Source: Mucilaginibacter celer
Lineage (GTDB): Bacteria > Bacteroidota > Bacteroidia > Sphingobacteriales > Sphingobacteriaceae
Direction of reading: 5' to 3'
Assembly (NCBI RefSeq): GCF_003576455.2
Contig: NZ_CP032869.1
Location: 4,340,001 to 4,404,000 of the forward strand
DNA: 64,000 nt
Of the stretch, positions 52,022 through 60,784 are shown one piece after another. The notes under the pieces were generated by a model, which searched no databases, was not told the origin of the DNA, and saw only the letters and a list, made by a program, of their open reading frames with translations. The position numbers were made by a program, and so were the translations under genes. Positions within the stretch are counted from its first letter, which is position 1. The number at the start of each line of letters is the position of its first letter.

Positions 52022-52705
52022 ATGCACAAAGCTTTCGTTTATATGGATAGCACCTTTACCCAAAACTTACTTAACATACAAATGATAGCCGATGAGCTTC
52101 CGTCGGCCTTAATAATTCATGAAGTTGCAACGCTGAAGATAGTTTATATGAACCGTAACGGCCTTGAAGTATTGGGCACCACGCTTGCCGAGCTGCAGGC
52201 TATGGGACCGGAAACCTACCATATCAAATATTTTAATACCGAAGACAGCGATGAGTACGTACCCAAAATTTTGCATTTAATAAGAAGCCGGACGCAGGAA
52301 CAGGTATCCTATTTTCAGCAGGTACGTGTGCCCGAAAAAACCGAATGGCAATTATTTGTAAGCAATACCAAAGTTTTTGCACGTAACGAAGCGGGCGATG
52401 CAACTCACCTGCTCACCATGGCCAGCATGCTTGATCCAACGCATCACATTACCACTAAGGTAAACCGGCTGATGGATGAGGTTAGTTTTTTGCGACAGAA
52501 TAACCCGCTGTTTTTAACCCTTACCAAACGCGAAAAAGAGATTTTGAAATATATAGCCATGGGCATGAGCTCGCCCGAGATAGGTGCCAAACTTTTTATA
52601 GCCCCGGCAACTGCCGAAACTCATCGTAAAAACATTAAAAATAAACTGGGATTGAAAAACAATTATGATGCGGTGAGATTTGCGCAGGCGTATAATTTGG
52701 TGTGA
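52022..52705 (+). CDS. PAS-like sensor with LuxR-type DNA-binding domain
   Basis: 227 residues; the ATG at 52043 is an alternative start. The N-terminal ~130 residues look PAS-like (ELPSALIIHEVATLKIVYMN and LEVLGTTLAELQAMGPETY). The C-terminal LuxR/GerE helix-turn-helix occupies about residues 164-227: LTKREKEILKYIAMGMSSPE, then FIAPATAETHRKNIKNKLGL. There is no receiver domain or signal peptide. It is a cytosolic one-component regulator with unknown ligand. It lies alone, on the opposite strand to the conserved cluster on both sides. Confidence 0.88.
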   Translation: MHKAFVYMDSTFTQNLLNIQMIADELPSALIIHEVATLKIVYMNRNGLEVLGTTLAELQAMGPETYHIKYFNTEDSDEYVPKILHLIRSRTQEQVSYFQQVRVPEKTEWQLFVSNTKVFARNEAGDATHLLTMASMLDPTHHITTKVNRLMDEVSFLRQNNPLFLTLTKREKEILKYIAMGMSSPEIGAKLFIAPATAETHRKNIKNKLGLKNNYDAVRFAQAYNLV

Positions 52706-52739
52706 GAAGTACTGAAACCCCAATAAAGGTGGTGTGATA

Positions 52740-53130
52740 AAGATCGTCCATCAGGGCATAATGACTTTGTAGGAGTTGATTTTTAAGGCCTTGGGCAGGC
52801 CGCGTTAGGGATAGGAGCGTAAAGCCCGGAGCGTGTAGTGGCATGTGCGCAGGCAAAGCGAGGACTTGCAGCGGATAGCCCGCCCGTTGGCTAACGGGAA
52901 CGCCCAAATTACAATCAAGACACGAAATTATCTTGCGGTGGCGGCTCCTGATGTTCACAACGGCCATATCCTATCATACAAGCATTGGCCGCTCATTTGC
53001 CGCGGAGGCTGTTACTTTTGTCTTGACACAAAAGTAACCAAAAAGTCAAGACAGAAAAAAGCTTCCCCTCACAGGCCATACGCCCGGCCCGCTTTTCTGT
53101 CAGGCCACCGCGCATTTATAAAAAACACAC
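52740..53130. repeat. Interspersed repeat-like segment with CTTTTGTCTTGACAC hairpin
   Basis: The 547-bp gap after the LuxR-type gene. It contains GTTACTTTTGT/ACAAAAGTAAC (53011-53038), an 11-bp perfect stem around CTTGAC, followed by GTCAAGAC, which can pair with the loop GTCTTGAC. The preceding GC-rich stretch (GCCCGCCCGTTGGCTAACGG and nearby) resembles stretches common in Bacteroidota intergenic DNA (from memory). A fragment near 53210-53232 (ATTGCTTCATTCCTCAATGA) is a decayed arm of the 82-bp REP-like family. Confidence 0.65.
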
Positions 53131-53252
53131 TTGACATTCGATAACTTACAGCTAAGTTATTATAAATACAAAGCGATGGCGAACTACAGATACAACTCTG
53201 CGTCTATGCGATTGCTTCATTCCTCAATGACGAAAATGATTAACAAATTACC

Positions 53253-53915
53253 CTACAAATTCAAATAATTCATCAAGGAATCATACCTGTCGCGGGCGCT
53301 ATCATTAATATCGGTATGATTAAAGGAAGCTTTGATATCGTATTCGTAGCGTAAAAAGCTGGCTATGATGGCCGAGATATCCTGTTTATTTATTTTGAGG
53401 GTAACCTCCATACGGGTAGAATCCGGATAAGCCTGCACATATGAGCTCAGGATCTGGGCATTGTCAGATTCAACAATCTGGGCCATGTGTGCAAGCGAAT
53501 TATTTTTATTGCTGATCTCGAGCACAATAATGCCGCCGGGTTGTGATACCGAAGTTATTTTAGCAAAGTATTCGGTAATGGCATTAATAGATATCAGGCC
53601 AAGGTAATTGCTTTTGGCATCAAGCACCGGCACTACGGTAAGCTGTTGCTCATAAAACAACCTGATAACATCATAAATATGCTGATCTTCCAGTACATAA
53701 GGATTAACCAGCGAAAGCGCCAGGGCACCAATTTGCGTTTGATAATCGTTTTCGGCTACCAGGTCGTCTTCGGCCAGCAGGCCCAAAAACTGTTCTTCAT
53801 TAACAATAGGCAAATGCCTGAGGCGAAATTCCACCATGCGGTCGAGCACTTTCTGTATGGTATCAGAAGTGTGTACCGGAGGTATCGAATCAGCTATCAG
53901 GTCGAGCGCTATCAT
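53253..53915 (-). CDS. CBS-domain protein with C-terminal ACT-like domain
   Basis: 220 residues. Two CBS domains: about residues 1-60 (LDLIADSIPPVHTSDTIQKV, then RLRHLPIVNEEQFLGLLAED) and 75-130 (NPYVLEDQHIYDVIRLFYEQ, then LTVVPVLDAKSNYLGLIS). The C-terminal ~80 residues look like an ACT domain (GGIIVLEISNKNNSLAHMAQ), giving an AcuB-like layout. These domains bind adenine nucleotides or small ligands; the target is unknown. It directly abuts the hydrolase gene, with no spacer. It is usually next to nadK in this phylum, but here a LuxR-type gene intervenes. Confidence 0.9.
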   Translation of the reverse strand: MIALDLIADSIPPVHTSDTIQKVLDRMVEFRLRHLPIVNEEQFLGLLAEDDLVAENDYQTQIGALALSLVNPYVLEDQHIYDVIRLFYEQQLTVVPVLDAKSNYLGLISINAITEYFAKITSVSQPGGIIVLEISNKNNSLAHMAQIVESDNAQILSSYVQAYPDSTRMEVTLKINKQDISAIIASFLRYEYDIKASFNHTDINDSARDRYDSLMNYLNL

Positions 53916-54689
53916 TTATGCATTCACTTTGGCCTCTAATTTAGTTAAAAACTGTTTAAGCAAAACATTAAACTCTTCGGGATGCTCCATCATAGGGGCA
54001 TGTCCGCATTTATCAATCCAGTGCAGTTCAGAATCGGGCAGCAGTTCGTTAAACTCCACGGCAACCTCGGGCGGGGTAATTTTATCATTACGGCCCCAGA
54101 TTAAGCATACCGGAAGCGTCATTTTGTTCAGCTCCTTTTTCATATTATGCCTGATGGCCGATTTTGCCATGGCCAGCAAACGTATAACGCGATTTCTGTC
54201 GTTTACAGTATGGAAAACATCATTTACCAGTTCATCCGTTGCAATTGCCGGATCATAAAAGGTAAATTGCACCTTTTCGCGCACAAAATCAATGCTTTCA
54301 CGGCGCGGAAACGAACCGCCAAAAGCATTTTCGTACAAACCCGAGCTACCGGTTAATACCAATGCTTTTATATTTTCGGGATGCGCGGTTAAATAAACCA
54401 AAGCTACATGCCCGCCAAGCGAGTTACCAAGCAACGTGATATTGCTAAGCTTTTTAAACTTGATGAATTTGTGTACAAATTTTGATAAGCTTTTTACCCC
54501 CGTGCTAATCAGTGGCATATCATACACAGGCAACATAGGTATAATTACCCTGTACTTCGATTTAAACTCATTAATAACCCCGTCCCAGTTGCTTAACGCG
54601 CCCATTAAACCATGCAGCAGTAACAGCACTTCTCCTTCGCCCTCATCGATGTAACTAAAACCGTGTTCCTCTTTAAGCACGAACTCCAT
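53916..54689 (-). CDS. Alpha/beta-hydrolase
   Basis: 257 residues with no signal peptide. Oxyanion segment LLLHGLMGALSNWDG, nucleophile elbow GNSLGGHVALVY (Ser), acid in LIWGRNDKITPPE and His in DKCGHAPMMEHPEEF. The cap region is typical of small esterases and carbon-carbon hydrolases. The substrate is unknown. The CBS gene follows at the very next base, suggesting an operon. Confidence 0.92.
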   Translation of the reverse strand: MEFVLKEEHGFSYIDEGEGEVLLLLHGLMGALSNWDGVINEFKSKYRVIIPMLPVYDMPLISTGVKSLSKFVHKFIKFKKLSNITLLGNSLGGHVALVYLTAHPENIKALVLTGSSGLYENAFGGSFPRRESIDFVREKVQFTFYDPAIATDELVNDVFHTVNDRNRVIRLLAMAKSAIRHNMKKELNKMTLPVCLIWGRNDKITPPEVAVEFNELLPDSELHWIDKCGHAPMMEHPEEFNVLLKQFLTKLEAKVNA

Positions 54690-54907
54690 ATAAATTATCC
54701 GAATAAATATTTCAAATTACCTTATACCAAAAATAGTTTTGGTACAAATCTGTGTTTTAACGCCGCAAAATTAGTTTATTGCAACCTACATGTAGCAAGT
54801 ATAGCAATTATTTATCAATGTAGTTATGTTAAGCTTTTATTAAGTGTTATAACATTTACGCTACATCAATGTTTAAAAAGCTGTATAATAACTAAATATT
54901 TAAAAGC

Positions 54908-55357
54908 CTATCCCAGCAACTGCTTCACCACTTCGGATATTGTTTTGCCATCTGCCTTGCCGGCAAGTTCTTTACTGGCCATACCCATTACGCGGCCCAT
55001 ATCTTTTACAGATGTGGCACCTATGCGGCCAATCAATTCTTCAAGATAACCTTCAATTTCAAAACGGCTCATTTGCTGCGGCAGGTACTCTTCAATAACC
55101 AGCATCTCGCCCATTTCAACCTGGTACAGGTCGTCGCGGTTTTGAGTTTTATAAATATCGGCCGATTCCTTGCGTTGCTTTACCAGTTTTTGCAATACCT
55201 TGATTTCGGCATCTTCGGTTAGCTCCTCGGCAGCGCCTTTTTCTGTTTTTGCTAAAAGCAATGCCGATTTAATAGCGCGTAAAGCCTGTAAACGATCGGC
55301 CTGTTTGGCCAGCATGGCCAGTTTAATATCCTGGTCTATTTGTGTGGTTAATGACAT
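54908..55357 (-). CDS. GatB/YqeY-domain protein
   Basis: 149 residues, a stand-alone YqeY protein: DQDIKLAMLAKQADRLQALR, then LRAIKSALLLAKTEKG, the RKESADIYKTQNRDDLYQVE helix pair, and the C-terminal small subdomain GATSVKDMGRVMGMASKEL. It resembles the tail domain of GatB that contacts tRNA, but its role alone is not established. It is separated from the hydrolase gene by 218 bases of AT-rich DNA with no recognisable element. Confidence 0.92.
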   Translation of the reverse strand: MSLTTQIDQDIKLAMLAKQADRLQALRAIKSALLLAKTEKGAAEELTEDAEIKVLQKLVKQRKESADIYKTQNRDDLYQVEMGEMLVIEEYLPQQMSRFEIEGYLEELIGRIGATSVKDMGRVMGMASKELAGKADGKTISEVVKQLLG

Positions 55358-55401
55358 GGTTTAATTAGTGAATTAATGAGTTAGCGAATTAGTGATTTTT
55401 T

Positions 55402-55511
55402 GATGTGCAGATTTCAGATGTGCAAATGTGCAGATTATTATATTAAACAACAGATGAGCCATTTTCCCAATTAAAACATCTGCACATTTAAAATTTGCAT
55501 ATCTGCACATC
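55402..55511. repeat. GATGTGCAGAT palindrome
   Basis: Left arm 55402-55435 (GATGTGCAGATTTCAGATG and following) and right arm 55476-55511 (ACATCTGCACATTTAAAATT and following) are imperfect inverted complements with the word TGTGCA reiterated in both. It sits between the SDR and YqeY genes. Confidence 0.75.
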
Positions 55512-55517
55512 TAACAC

Positions 55518-56276
55518 CTATCCCCTATATATCGTACCGGCATTAGCCTGCGCGGTGGGCATAATCAGCAAATCGTTAATATTAACATGCTTTGGGCGCG
55601 AGGCCACAAACCAAATGGTTTCGGCTACATCCTCAGCCGCCAGCGGTTCAAAGCCTTCGTAAACTTTTTTTGCCCTTTCCTTATTACCTTTAAAACGCAC
55701 TTCCGAAAACTCGGTTTCAACAGCGCCGGGGTGGATTGCAGTAACTTTAATGCCATGCGGCAGCAGATCAATACGCATACCTTTATTTAAGGCATCAACC
55801 GCGTGTTTGGTAGCACAATATACGTTTCCGTTGGCATAAACCTCCTTACCGGCTATCGAACCCAAATTAATAATATGGCCGGTTCCGTTTTCAATCATCC
55901 AGTTTGATACTACACGGCTTACATACAGCAGGCCTTTAACATTGGTATCAATCATGGTTTCCCAATCGTCAATACTGCCTTTTTGTATCGGGTCGAGCCC
56001 CTGGCTCAGGCCGGCATTGTTTACCAGCACATCAACCTTTTTCCATTCGGCGGGTAAGTCCTCCAGGTTGCTGATGGTATCTTCGCGGTTGCGCACATCA
56101 AATGATGATATGGCAATCTCTGCGCCATATTGCTCATTAAGGTGTTTGGCCAGTTTCTCCAGGCGTTCCAAACGCCTGCCCGTTAAAATTAAATTATATC
56201 CTTCACGGGCAAAAACGTGTGCGCATGCTTCGCCAATGCCTGCAGTAGCCCCGGTAATTAAAGCGATCTTACTCAT
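55518..56276 (-). CDS. Short-chain dehydrogenase/reductase
   Basis: 252 residues from the ATG at 56276; upstream in-frame sequence is not conserved. Classical SDR: cofactor motif TGATAGIGEACAHVF, NNAG motif (VLVNNAGLSQ), catalytic Ser in INLGSIAGKE and YCATKHAVDAL with Tyr-x3-Lys. HPGAVETEFSEVRF follows. Close to the YdfG/serine-dehydrogenase-like subfamily, which often reduces NADP-linked hydroxy acids; the substrate here is unassigned. It is transcribed alone. Confidence 0.92.
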   Translation of the reverse strand: MSKIALITGATAGIGEACAHVFAREGYNLILTGRRLERLEKLAKHLNEQYGAEIAISSFDVRNREDTISNLEDLPAEWKKVDVLVNNAGLSQGLDPIQKGSIDDWETMIDTNVKGLLYVSRVVSNWMIENGTGHIINLGSIAGKEVYANGNVYCATKHAVDALNKGMRIDLLPHGIKVTAIHPGAVETEFSEVRFKGNKERAKKVYEGFEPLAAEDVAETIWFVASRPKHVNINDLLIMPTAQANAGTIYRG

Positions 56277-56351
56277 AGGATTTATAAAAGTAAGCAGCGA
56301 AATTAGGCTTTTTAGTTTAAAATATTGTCGGATGTTGGTAAGGAGATGATT

Positions 56352-56489
56352 TTTACTCACCCCGAGTCGCTTCGCTCGTCACCCCTCTCTGCTGCGCAAG
56401 GAGGGGACTGAAGAAGTTCTATTTTCTTACCCTCTTTGCGGCTTGCCGCAGAGAGGGTGATCCAGCGAAGCGCAGATCGGGTGAGTAAA
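56352..56489. repeat. Composite GC-rich palindrome upstream of the SDR gene
   Basis: TTTACTCACCC at the left end pairs with GGGTGAGTAAA at the right; CGCTTCGCT pairs with AGCGAAGCG. Inside are two hairpins, CCCCTC...GAGGGG near 56382 and ACCCTC/GAGGGT with GCGGC/GCCGC at 56430-56459. The inner words match the kup terminator stem. It is part of the 627-bp gap between SDR and porT. Confidence 0.75.
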
Positions 56490-56574
56490 CTATGTGCCCT
56501 GTAGGCAAACTGCTTCGGTTGCGTTATAAACGCAAACCCATGTTAAGCACACATTATAAATGAGCGCAAGGGAT

Positions 56575-56583
56575 GGGGGGGGG
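56575..56583. repeat. Nine-G homopolymer
   Basis: An uninterrupted G tract in the gap between the SDR and porT genes. It is not inside a reading frame and lies far from either start. Confidence 0.6.
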
Positions 56584-56585
56584 TA

Positions 56586-56897
56586 AAACTTTGCGCGCTT
56601 AAAATTAAGAGATTAGTGATTGGAGAATAGAGATTAGTATTTGCGTCTTAAAAATCTTTTCGTGCCTAAAATCTCCAGCTATCCACAAAAATCTTTGCGG
56701 CTTAGCGTCTTTGCGTGCCTAAAAATCCGCAACTATCCACAAAAAGCTTTGCGCCTTAAAAATCTTTGCGCGCTTAAAAATCTCCAACTATCCACAAAAA
56801 GTTTTGGGGCTTAGCGCCTTTGCGTGCCTAAAATCCGCAACTATCCACAAAAAAACTTTGCGCCTTAAAAATCTTTGCGTGCCTAAAAATCCGCAAC
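56586..56897. repeat. CTTTGCG/CTTAGC repeat cluster, with the inverted composite element
   Basis: At 56586-56645 an inverted copy of the 27891-28020 composite. Then four or five units built from CTTTGCGGCTTAGCGTCTTT, GCGTGCCTAAAA and CCGCAACTATCCACAAA, with variable spacing and small changes. The cluster runs to the porT stop. Confidence 0.85.
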
Positions 56898-56903
56898 ACG
56901 CCC

Positions 56904-57638
56904 CTACTCAAAAATCAAACTAAACATAAAAGTATGCAAGCCCAACCTGCTGATGGGGCTTGAATAAGGATGATTTTCCCGAAGTAAAATATTACCGAAT
57001 GAGTTAGAAATTTTAATCTCGGGCGAGAGTTTGAAAAACTCGAAGTAAATATCACAGCCTATACCCGCCTCGTACGAAGCAAAGCCGCTTATGTTTTTAA
57101 CCAGCTTTTCGGAAAGATCGAGATTAGCATCCGAGTTTTTTTTGGAGCCGATAGCCTGTGTATATTTTAAACCGCCTATTACATAAGCGCGGAAATCGCC
57201 CAGGCGATCGGATTTTAGTTTGATCAGCAACGGCACATCAACCGAGGTAGTCTGCACTTTTTTGTCAACATCTTCGGATGGATCAACATACGAGTAATGC
57301 AGGGCCCTGTCGGCAAATATTAACGATGGCGTGGTGCGCACCTCAAGATGCTCTGTAATGCGGTAACGGGTTAAAAACCCAACACCGAAACCGGGCGTAC
57401 TTTTGGAGCTGATGCTGTTTAGCCGCCCTTTAACAATCGATCCGTCCACATCCCTGAAGGCATCCCGAAAATCGGCCTGTTTGCCGATCTTAAAATCGCT
57501 GGCAACATAAGTGAAGCTAAAGCCAAAGCTCAGATCCTGCTGATCGGCCCCGCCACCCCATGCCGGTACCCGCTGTGCAAACGCCGTACTGCAGCCAAAC
57601 AAAAGCACTAAAATAACAAGGTAGCGGTTTATCATCAT
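56904..57638 (-). CDS. porT: PorT-type outer-membrane protein of the type IX secretion pathway
   Basis: 244 residues with signal peptide INRYLVILVLLFGCSTAFA. Strand-rich barrel with the family segments LEVRTTPSLIFADRALHYSY and SVDVPLLIKLKSDRLGDFRA, and IYFEFFKLSPEIKISNSFGN near the end. PorT is needed for type IX secretion and gliding in Bacteroidota, and porT next to ubiE/menG is a familiar arrangement (from memory). Other por genes are not in the window. It shares a 1-base boundary with menG. Confidence 0.85.
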   Translation of the reverse strand: MMINRYLVILVLLFGCSTAFAQRVPAWGGGADQQDLSFGFSFTYVASDFKIGKQADFRDAFRDVDGSIVKGRLNSISSKSTPGFGVGFLTRYRITEHLEVRTTPSLIFADRALHYSYVDPSEDVDKKVQTTSVDVPLLIKLKSDRLGDFRAYVIGGLKYTQAIGSKKNSDANLDLSEKLVKNISGFASYEAGIGCDIYFEFFKLSPEIKISNSFGNILLRENHPYSSPISRLGLHTFMFSLIFE

Positions 57639-58370
57639 TTATTTTATGCCGGTGTATATCGAACAGATACCAAACGCCAAAGGCCTGCATTTGGTATTTT
57701 TAAAACCCACTTTATCCATCAGCGCAACAAAATTCTTCCCATCAGGAAAAGCCGCCACAGATTCGGGCAGGTAACTGTAAGCTCTCGAATCTTTACTGAA
57801 CAACTTACCAATACCCGGCGTAATATAGTTAAAGTAAAAATTATACAATTGTTTTATGGGGAATGCTTTTGGTTTTGAAAATTCCAGCACTACAGCTTTA
57901 CCGCCTGGTTTTAAAACGCGGTTAATATCGGCCAGGCCCATTTCCAGATTTTCAAAGTTGCGCACGCCGTATGCTACGGTTACGGCATCAAAGCCATCGG
58001 CGTCAAAAGGCAGTTTTTCTGAGTCGCCCAGTTTTACTTCAAACTTATCGCCCAGACCGCGTTTCGCAATTTTTTGCTCCGCGATATCGAGCATCCCTCT
58101 CGAAATATCAACACCGATAATTTTTTCGGGTTTGAGGATAGATAGCGCCTCGAAAGCAAAATCACCGGTACCGGTGGCTACATCTAATATCAGTTTGGGT
58201 TGATCTTGTTTTAACTCATTGATCGCCTTTTTACGCCAGATAATATCGATGCCCAGCGACATGAAGTGATTCAGAAAATCGTATGTTTTGGAGATATTGT
58301 TGAACATATCGGCCACCTGCTCTTTTTTGGTAGCCTGCTCGTTTTGGTACGGAGTTATAGTTTTGCTCAT
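57639..58370 (-). CDS. menG: Demethylmenaquinone methyltransferase (UbiE/MenG)
   Basis: 243 residues. SAM-dependent methyltransferase: motif I LILDVATGTGDFAFEA, ubiE signatures KTYDFLNHFMSLGIDIIWRK and VTVAYGVRNFEN, and FSKPKAFPIKQLYNFYFNYI, with the C-terminal CRPLAFGICSIYTG. It methylates demethylmenaquinone to menaquinone, the quinone likely used by complex I. It is upstream of porT and abuts it. A -7 element lies 8 bases before the start. Confidence 0.95.
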   Translation of the reverse strand: MSKTITPYQNEQATKKEQVADMFNNISKTYDFLNHFMSLGIDIIWRKKAINELKQDQPKLILDVATGTGDFAFEALSILKPEKIIGVDISRGMLDIAEQKIAKRGLGDKFEVKLGDSEKLPFDADGFDAVTVAYGVRNFENLEMGLADINRVLKPGGKAVVLEFSKPKAFPIKQLYNFYFNYITPGIGKLFSKDSRAYSYLPESVAAFPDGKNFVALMDKVGFKNTKCRPLAFGICSIYTGIK

Positions 58371-58378
58371 TGCGGAGG

Positions 58379-58386
58379 CAAAGATA
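58379..58386 (-). promoter_or_regulatory. Candidate -7 element of menG (TATCTTTG)
   Basis: On the minus strand TATCTTTG fits TAnnTTTG and ends 8 bases before the menG ATG. No TTTG is seen at the -33 position. Confidence 0.45.
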
Positions 58387-58440
58387 GTGATTGTATGATT
58401 AATGCGGGGATATTAACAAAGGTGAATTGATTACAAAGCA

Positions 58441-58500
58441 GGTTCAGGCGTCTACGCTTGAACCTTTCGGAATGTAAGCGTCCTTCGCTTGAACGTGCGC
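58441..58500. repeat. Two GGTTCAAGCG-type hairpins between menG and the Gfo/Idh/MocA gene
   Basis: GGTTCAGGCG, TCTA, CGCTTGAACC at 58441-58464, then TAAGCG, TCCTT, CGCTTGA at 58475-58492. They share their words with the 31028-31057 hairpin. They lie in a divergent promoter region. Confidence 0.65.
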
Positions 58501-58609
58501 TAAAAGTTAGACTGGCGATATAAATTTATAAAGCCAAATCACTACTTTTAAAAACCAATCACCGCTGTTGTAAACCAGCGATTTATAAAAACCACTCTTA
58601 GCTCACCGT

Positions 58610-59980
58610 ATGAAAGAAGAACAAGCATCCTCGCGCCGTAGTTTTATTAAAAAATTAACTACAGCTACGGCGGCCGTTGCCGCCGGTTCAAGCCTTGTAG
58701 CTGCCGAAAGCCAGGGCAAATCATTCTCCATTATTAAACGTTTGGTTGGCAACAGCCCTAACGACCAGGTAAACCTTGCCCTGATAGGTGCCGGGGGCAT
58801 GGGCACCCAGGATACCATAACCGCCCTGCAAACGCCGGGTGTAAAACTGGTTGCCGCCTGCGATTTGTACGATGGCCGCCTTAAAGATGCCAAAACCCGC
58901 TGGGGTGCCGACCTGTATACAACCCGGGTTTATAAAGAGATCCTGAACCGCAAGGATATCGACGCGGTGATTGTTGGCACGCCCGACCATTGGCACCAGC
59001 AAATTTCGGTAGATGCGATGCATGCCGGTAAGCACGTATATTGCGAAAAACCAATGGTACATGCCATAAGCGAAGGCCCGGCGGTTATTAAAGCGCAAAA
59101 AGATACCGGCATGGTTTTCCAGGTGGGCAGCCAGGGTGTATCGTCATTAGGTAACGAAAAAGCACATGAACTGCTAAAAGCCGGGGCAATTGGCGAGTTA
59201 AACTATGCCGAAGGTTTCTGGGCGCGCCGCAACCCGCTTGAGGTTTGGCAATACCCTATCCCGGATGATGCTTCGCCCGAAACCGTGGATTGGGAAACTT
59301 ATATCAGTAATACAAAAAAACGGCCGTTTGATCAGAAACGCTTTTTCCGCTGGAGAAACTATACCGACTATGGTACAGGCATGGCAGGCGATTTATTCGT
59401 TCATCTCTTCTCGAGCCTGCATTTTATAACTGATTCTGTTGGCCCCAATAAAATTTATGCCTCGGGCGGTTTACGCTTCTGGAATGATGGTCGTGAAGTA
59501 CCTGATGTGTTGTTAGGCACTTTCGATTATCCCAAAACCCAGGCGCACCCGGCCTTTAACCTATCCTTACGCTGCAACTTTGTGGATGGTACCAGCGGCA
59601 CAACTTATCTTAAACTGGTAGGCAGCGAAGGCTCGATGGATATTACCTGGGATAAGGTGGTGTTGAAACGCAATAAGGTAATGACTTCTGATGATCCTTT
59701 TTACCTGGATAAACTAAAAAAAGCCGGAAGCGGTTATGCCGAACGTAAAAAAATGCTCCCGCCCGAAGAAATCACCTATGATGCAGAAAAAGGATACCTT
59801 GGTGGCCCGTACGATCACATGGTAAACTTTTTCACCGCCATCCGCAATAAAGGTAAAGTAACCGAGGATGCTGTGTTCGGCTATCGCGCGGCTGCTCCTG
59901 CCCTGTTGTGTAACGATAGCTACTATAACAACAGCCCGATGTTTTGGGATCCGGAAAAAATGCAGCTTATCAAAAAATAA
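58610..59980 (+). CDS. Tat-exported Gfo/Idh/MocA-family oxidoreductase
   Basis: 456 residues. Twin-arginine signal SRRSFIKKLTTATAAVAAGS near residues 8-27. Rossmann motif VNLALIGAGGMGTQDTITAL and EKPMVHAI, typical of the family; the C-terminal domain forms the sheet around the sugar. Such exported enzymes carry NAD(P) folded in the cytosol, as in glucose-fructose oxidoreductase. The next gene encodes a DUF1080 protein, a combination linked in Bacteroidota to 3-keto-glycoside chemistry, so an oxidase of sugar hydroxyls in the periplasm is a reasonable guess. Confidence 0.9.
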   Translation: MKEEQASSRRSFIKKLTTATAAVAAGSSLVAAESQGKSFSIIKRLVGNSPNDQVNLALIGAGGMGTQDTITALQTPGVKLVAACDLYDGRLKDAKTRWGADLYTTRVYKEILNRKDIDAVIVGTPDHWHQQISVDAMHAGKHVYCEKPMVHAISEGPAVIKAQKDTGMVFQVGSQGVSSLGNEKAHELLKAGAIGELNYAEGFWARRNPLEVWQYPIPDDASPETVDWETYISNTKKRPFDQKRFFRWRNYTDYGTGMAGDLFVHLFSSLHFITDSVGPNKIYASGGLRFWNDGREVPDVLLGTFDYPKTQAHPAFNLSLRCNFVDGTSGTTYLKLVGSEGSMDITWDKVVLKRNKVMTSDDPFYLDKLKKAGSGYAERKKMLPPEEITYDAEKGYLGGPYDHMVNFFTAIRNKGKVTEDAVFGYRAAAPALLCNDSYYNNSPMFWDPEKMQLIKK

Positions 59981-60003
59981 CCTATCATAACAAACACCTC
60001 ATT

Positions 60004-60741
60004 ATGAAACAACATTTAAAAAAGATAGGACTGGTTACACTTGCGGCAACTTTGGTTTGCGGACAAATCTTCGCCACCCCTGGTCGCAAACCCAAGCCAC
60101 ATAAACAAGCTACCCCTGCAAAAGGTAGCTGGGTAAACCTGTTTGATGGTAAAACCTTGAAAGGCTGGCACAGCTTCAACAAAAAAGGCGCAGTAAAAAA
60201 CTGGACCATTGTTGATGGCGCCCTCGTTTGCCTCGGCGCGGCCCAGGGCGATACCGGCGGGGATATTGTTACCGATAAAGCCTACACCAATTTTGAGCTA
60301 AGCTGGGAATGGAAAATTGATAAAGGCAGCAATAGCGGCGTAATGTACCACGTAGTTGAAGACCCGAAGTACCACGCCACGTATGAAACCGGTCCCGAAT
60401 ACCAGATCATTGACGACCAGGGCTGGCCCGACAAACTGGAAGACTGGCAAAAAACCGGCTGCGATTATGCCATGTACCTCCCCAACTCGCAAAAAAAGGT
60501 AGCACCAGTTGGCACCTGGAACACCAGCAAAATTGTTTTCAACAACGGCCATGTGGAGCACTGGCTAAACGGCAAAAAAATATTAGCCTTTGAAGCCTGG
60601 ACCGATGACTGGAAAAAGAAGAAAACGACAGGCAAGTGGAAGGATTATCCGGATTACGGCACTGCTAAAACCGGTTTAATAGCCTTGCAGGATCATGGGC
60701 ATAAGGCTTATTTCAGGAATATTAAGATTAAGGAGCTGTAG
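60004..60741 (+). CDS. DUF1080 (3-keto-disaccharide hydrolase) family protein, secreted
   Basis: 245 residues from the ATG at 60004; an earlier in-frame start overlaps the upstream gene. Signal peptide LKKIGLVTLAATLVCGQIFA. The DUF1080 jelly-roll starts GSWVNLFDGKTLKGWHSFNK and continues WKIDKGSNSGVMYHVVED, ETGPEYQIIDDQGWPD and HVEHWLNGKKILAFE, with the usual ending RNIKIKEL. Recent work names the family 3-keto-disaccharide hydrolases or lyases. It lies 23 bases after the oxidoreductase and is probably co-transcribed. Confidence 0.92.
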   Translation: MKQHLKKIGLVTLAATLVCGQIFATPGRKPKPHKQATPAKGSWVNLFDGKTLKGWHSFNKKGAVKNWTIVDGALVCLGAAQGDTGGDIVTDKAYTNFELSWEWKIDKGSNSGVMYHVVEDPKYHATYETGPEYQIIDDQGWPDKLEDWQKTGCDYAMYLPNSQKKVAPVGTWNTSKIVFNNGHVEHWLNGKKILAFEAWTDDWKKKKTTGKWKDYPDYGTAKTGLIALQDHGHKAYFRNIKIKEL

Positions 60742-60784
60742 TCTGAACCGGGATTTGGGGGGATTTTTGGGATGGGTAGGATGC

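Noticed and set aside
52845..53144. 99-codon ORF with FCLDTKVTKKS
   Set aside because: Its peptide comes from the CTTTTGTCTTGACAC hairpin repeat; such ORFs recur as artefacts in Bacteroidota genomes.
56575..56583. Phase-variable poly-G tract
   Set aside because: The tract is outside any reading frame and not at a promoter spacer near a gene start; it is only noted as a repeat.
58603..58893. Antisense ORF opposite the Gfo/Idh/MocA gene start
   Set aside because: It is a codon-bias shadow of the real gene with no protein-family features.
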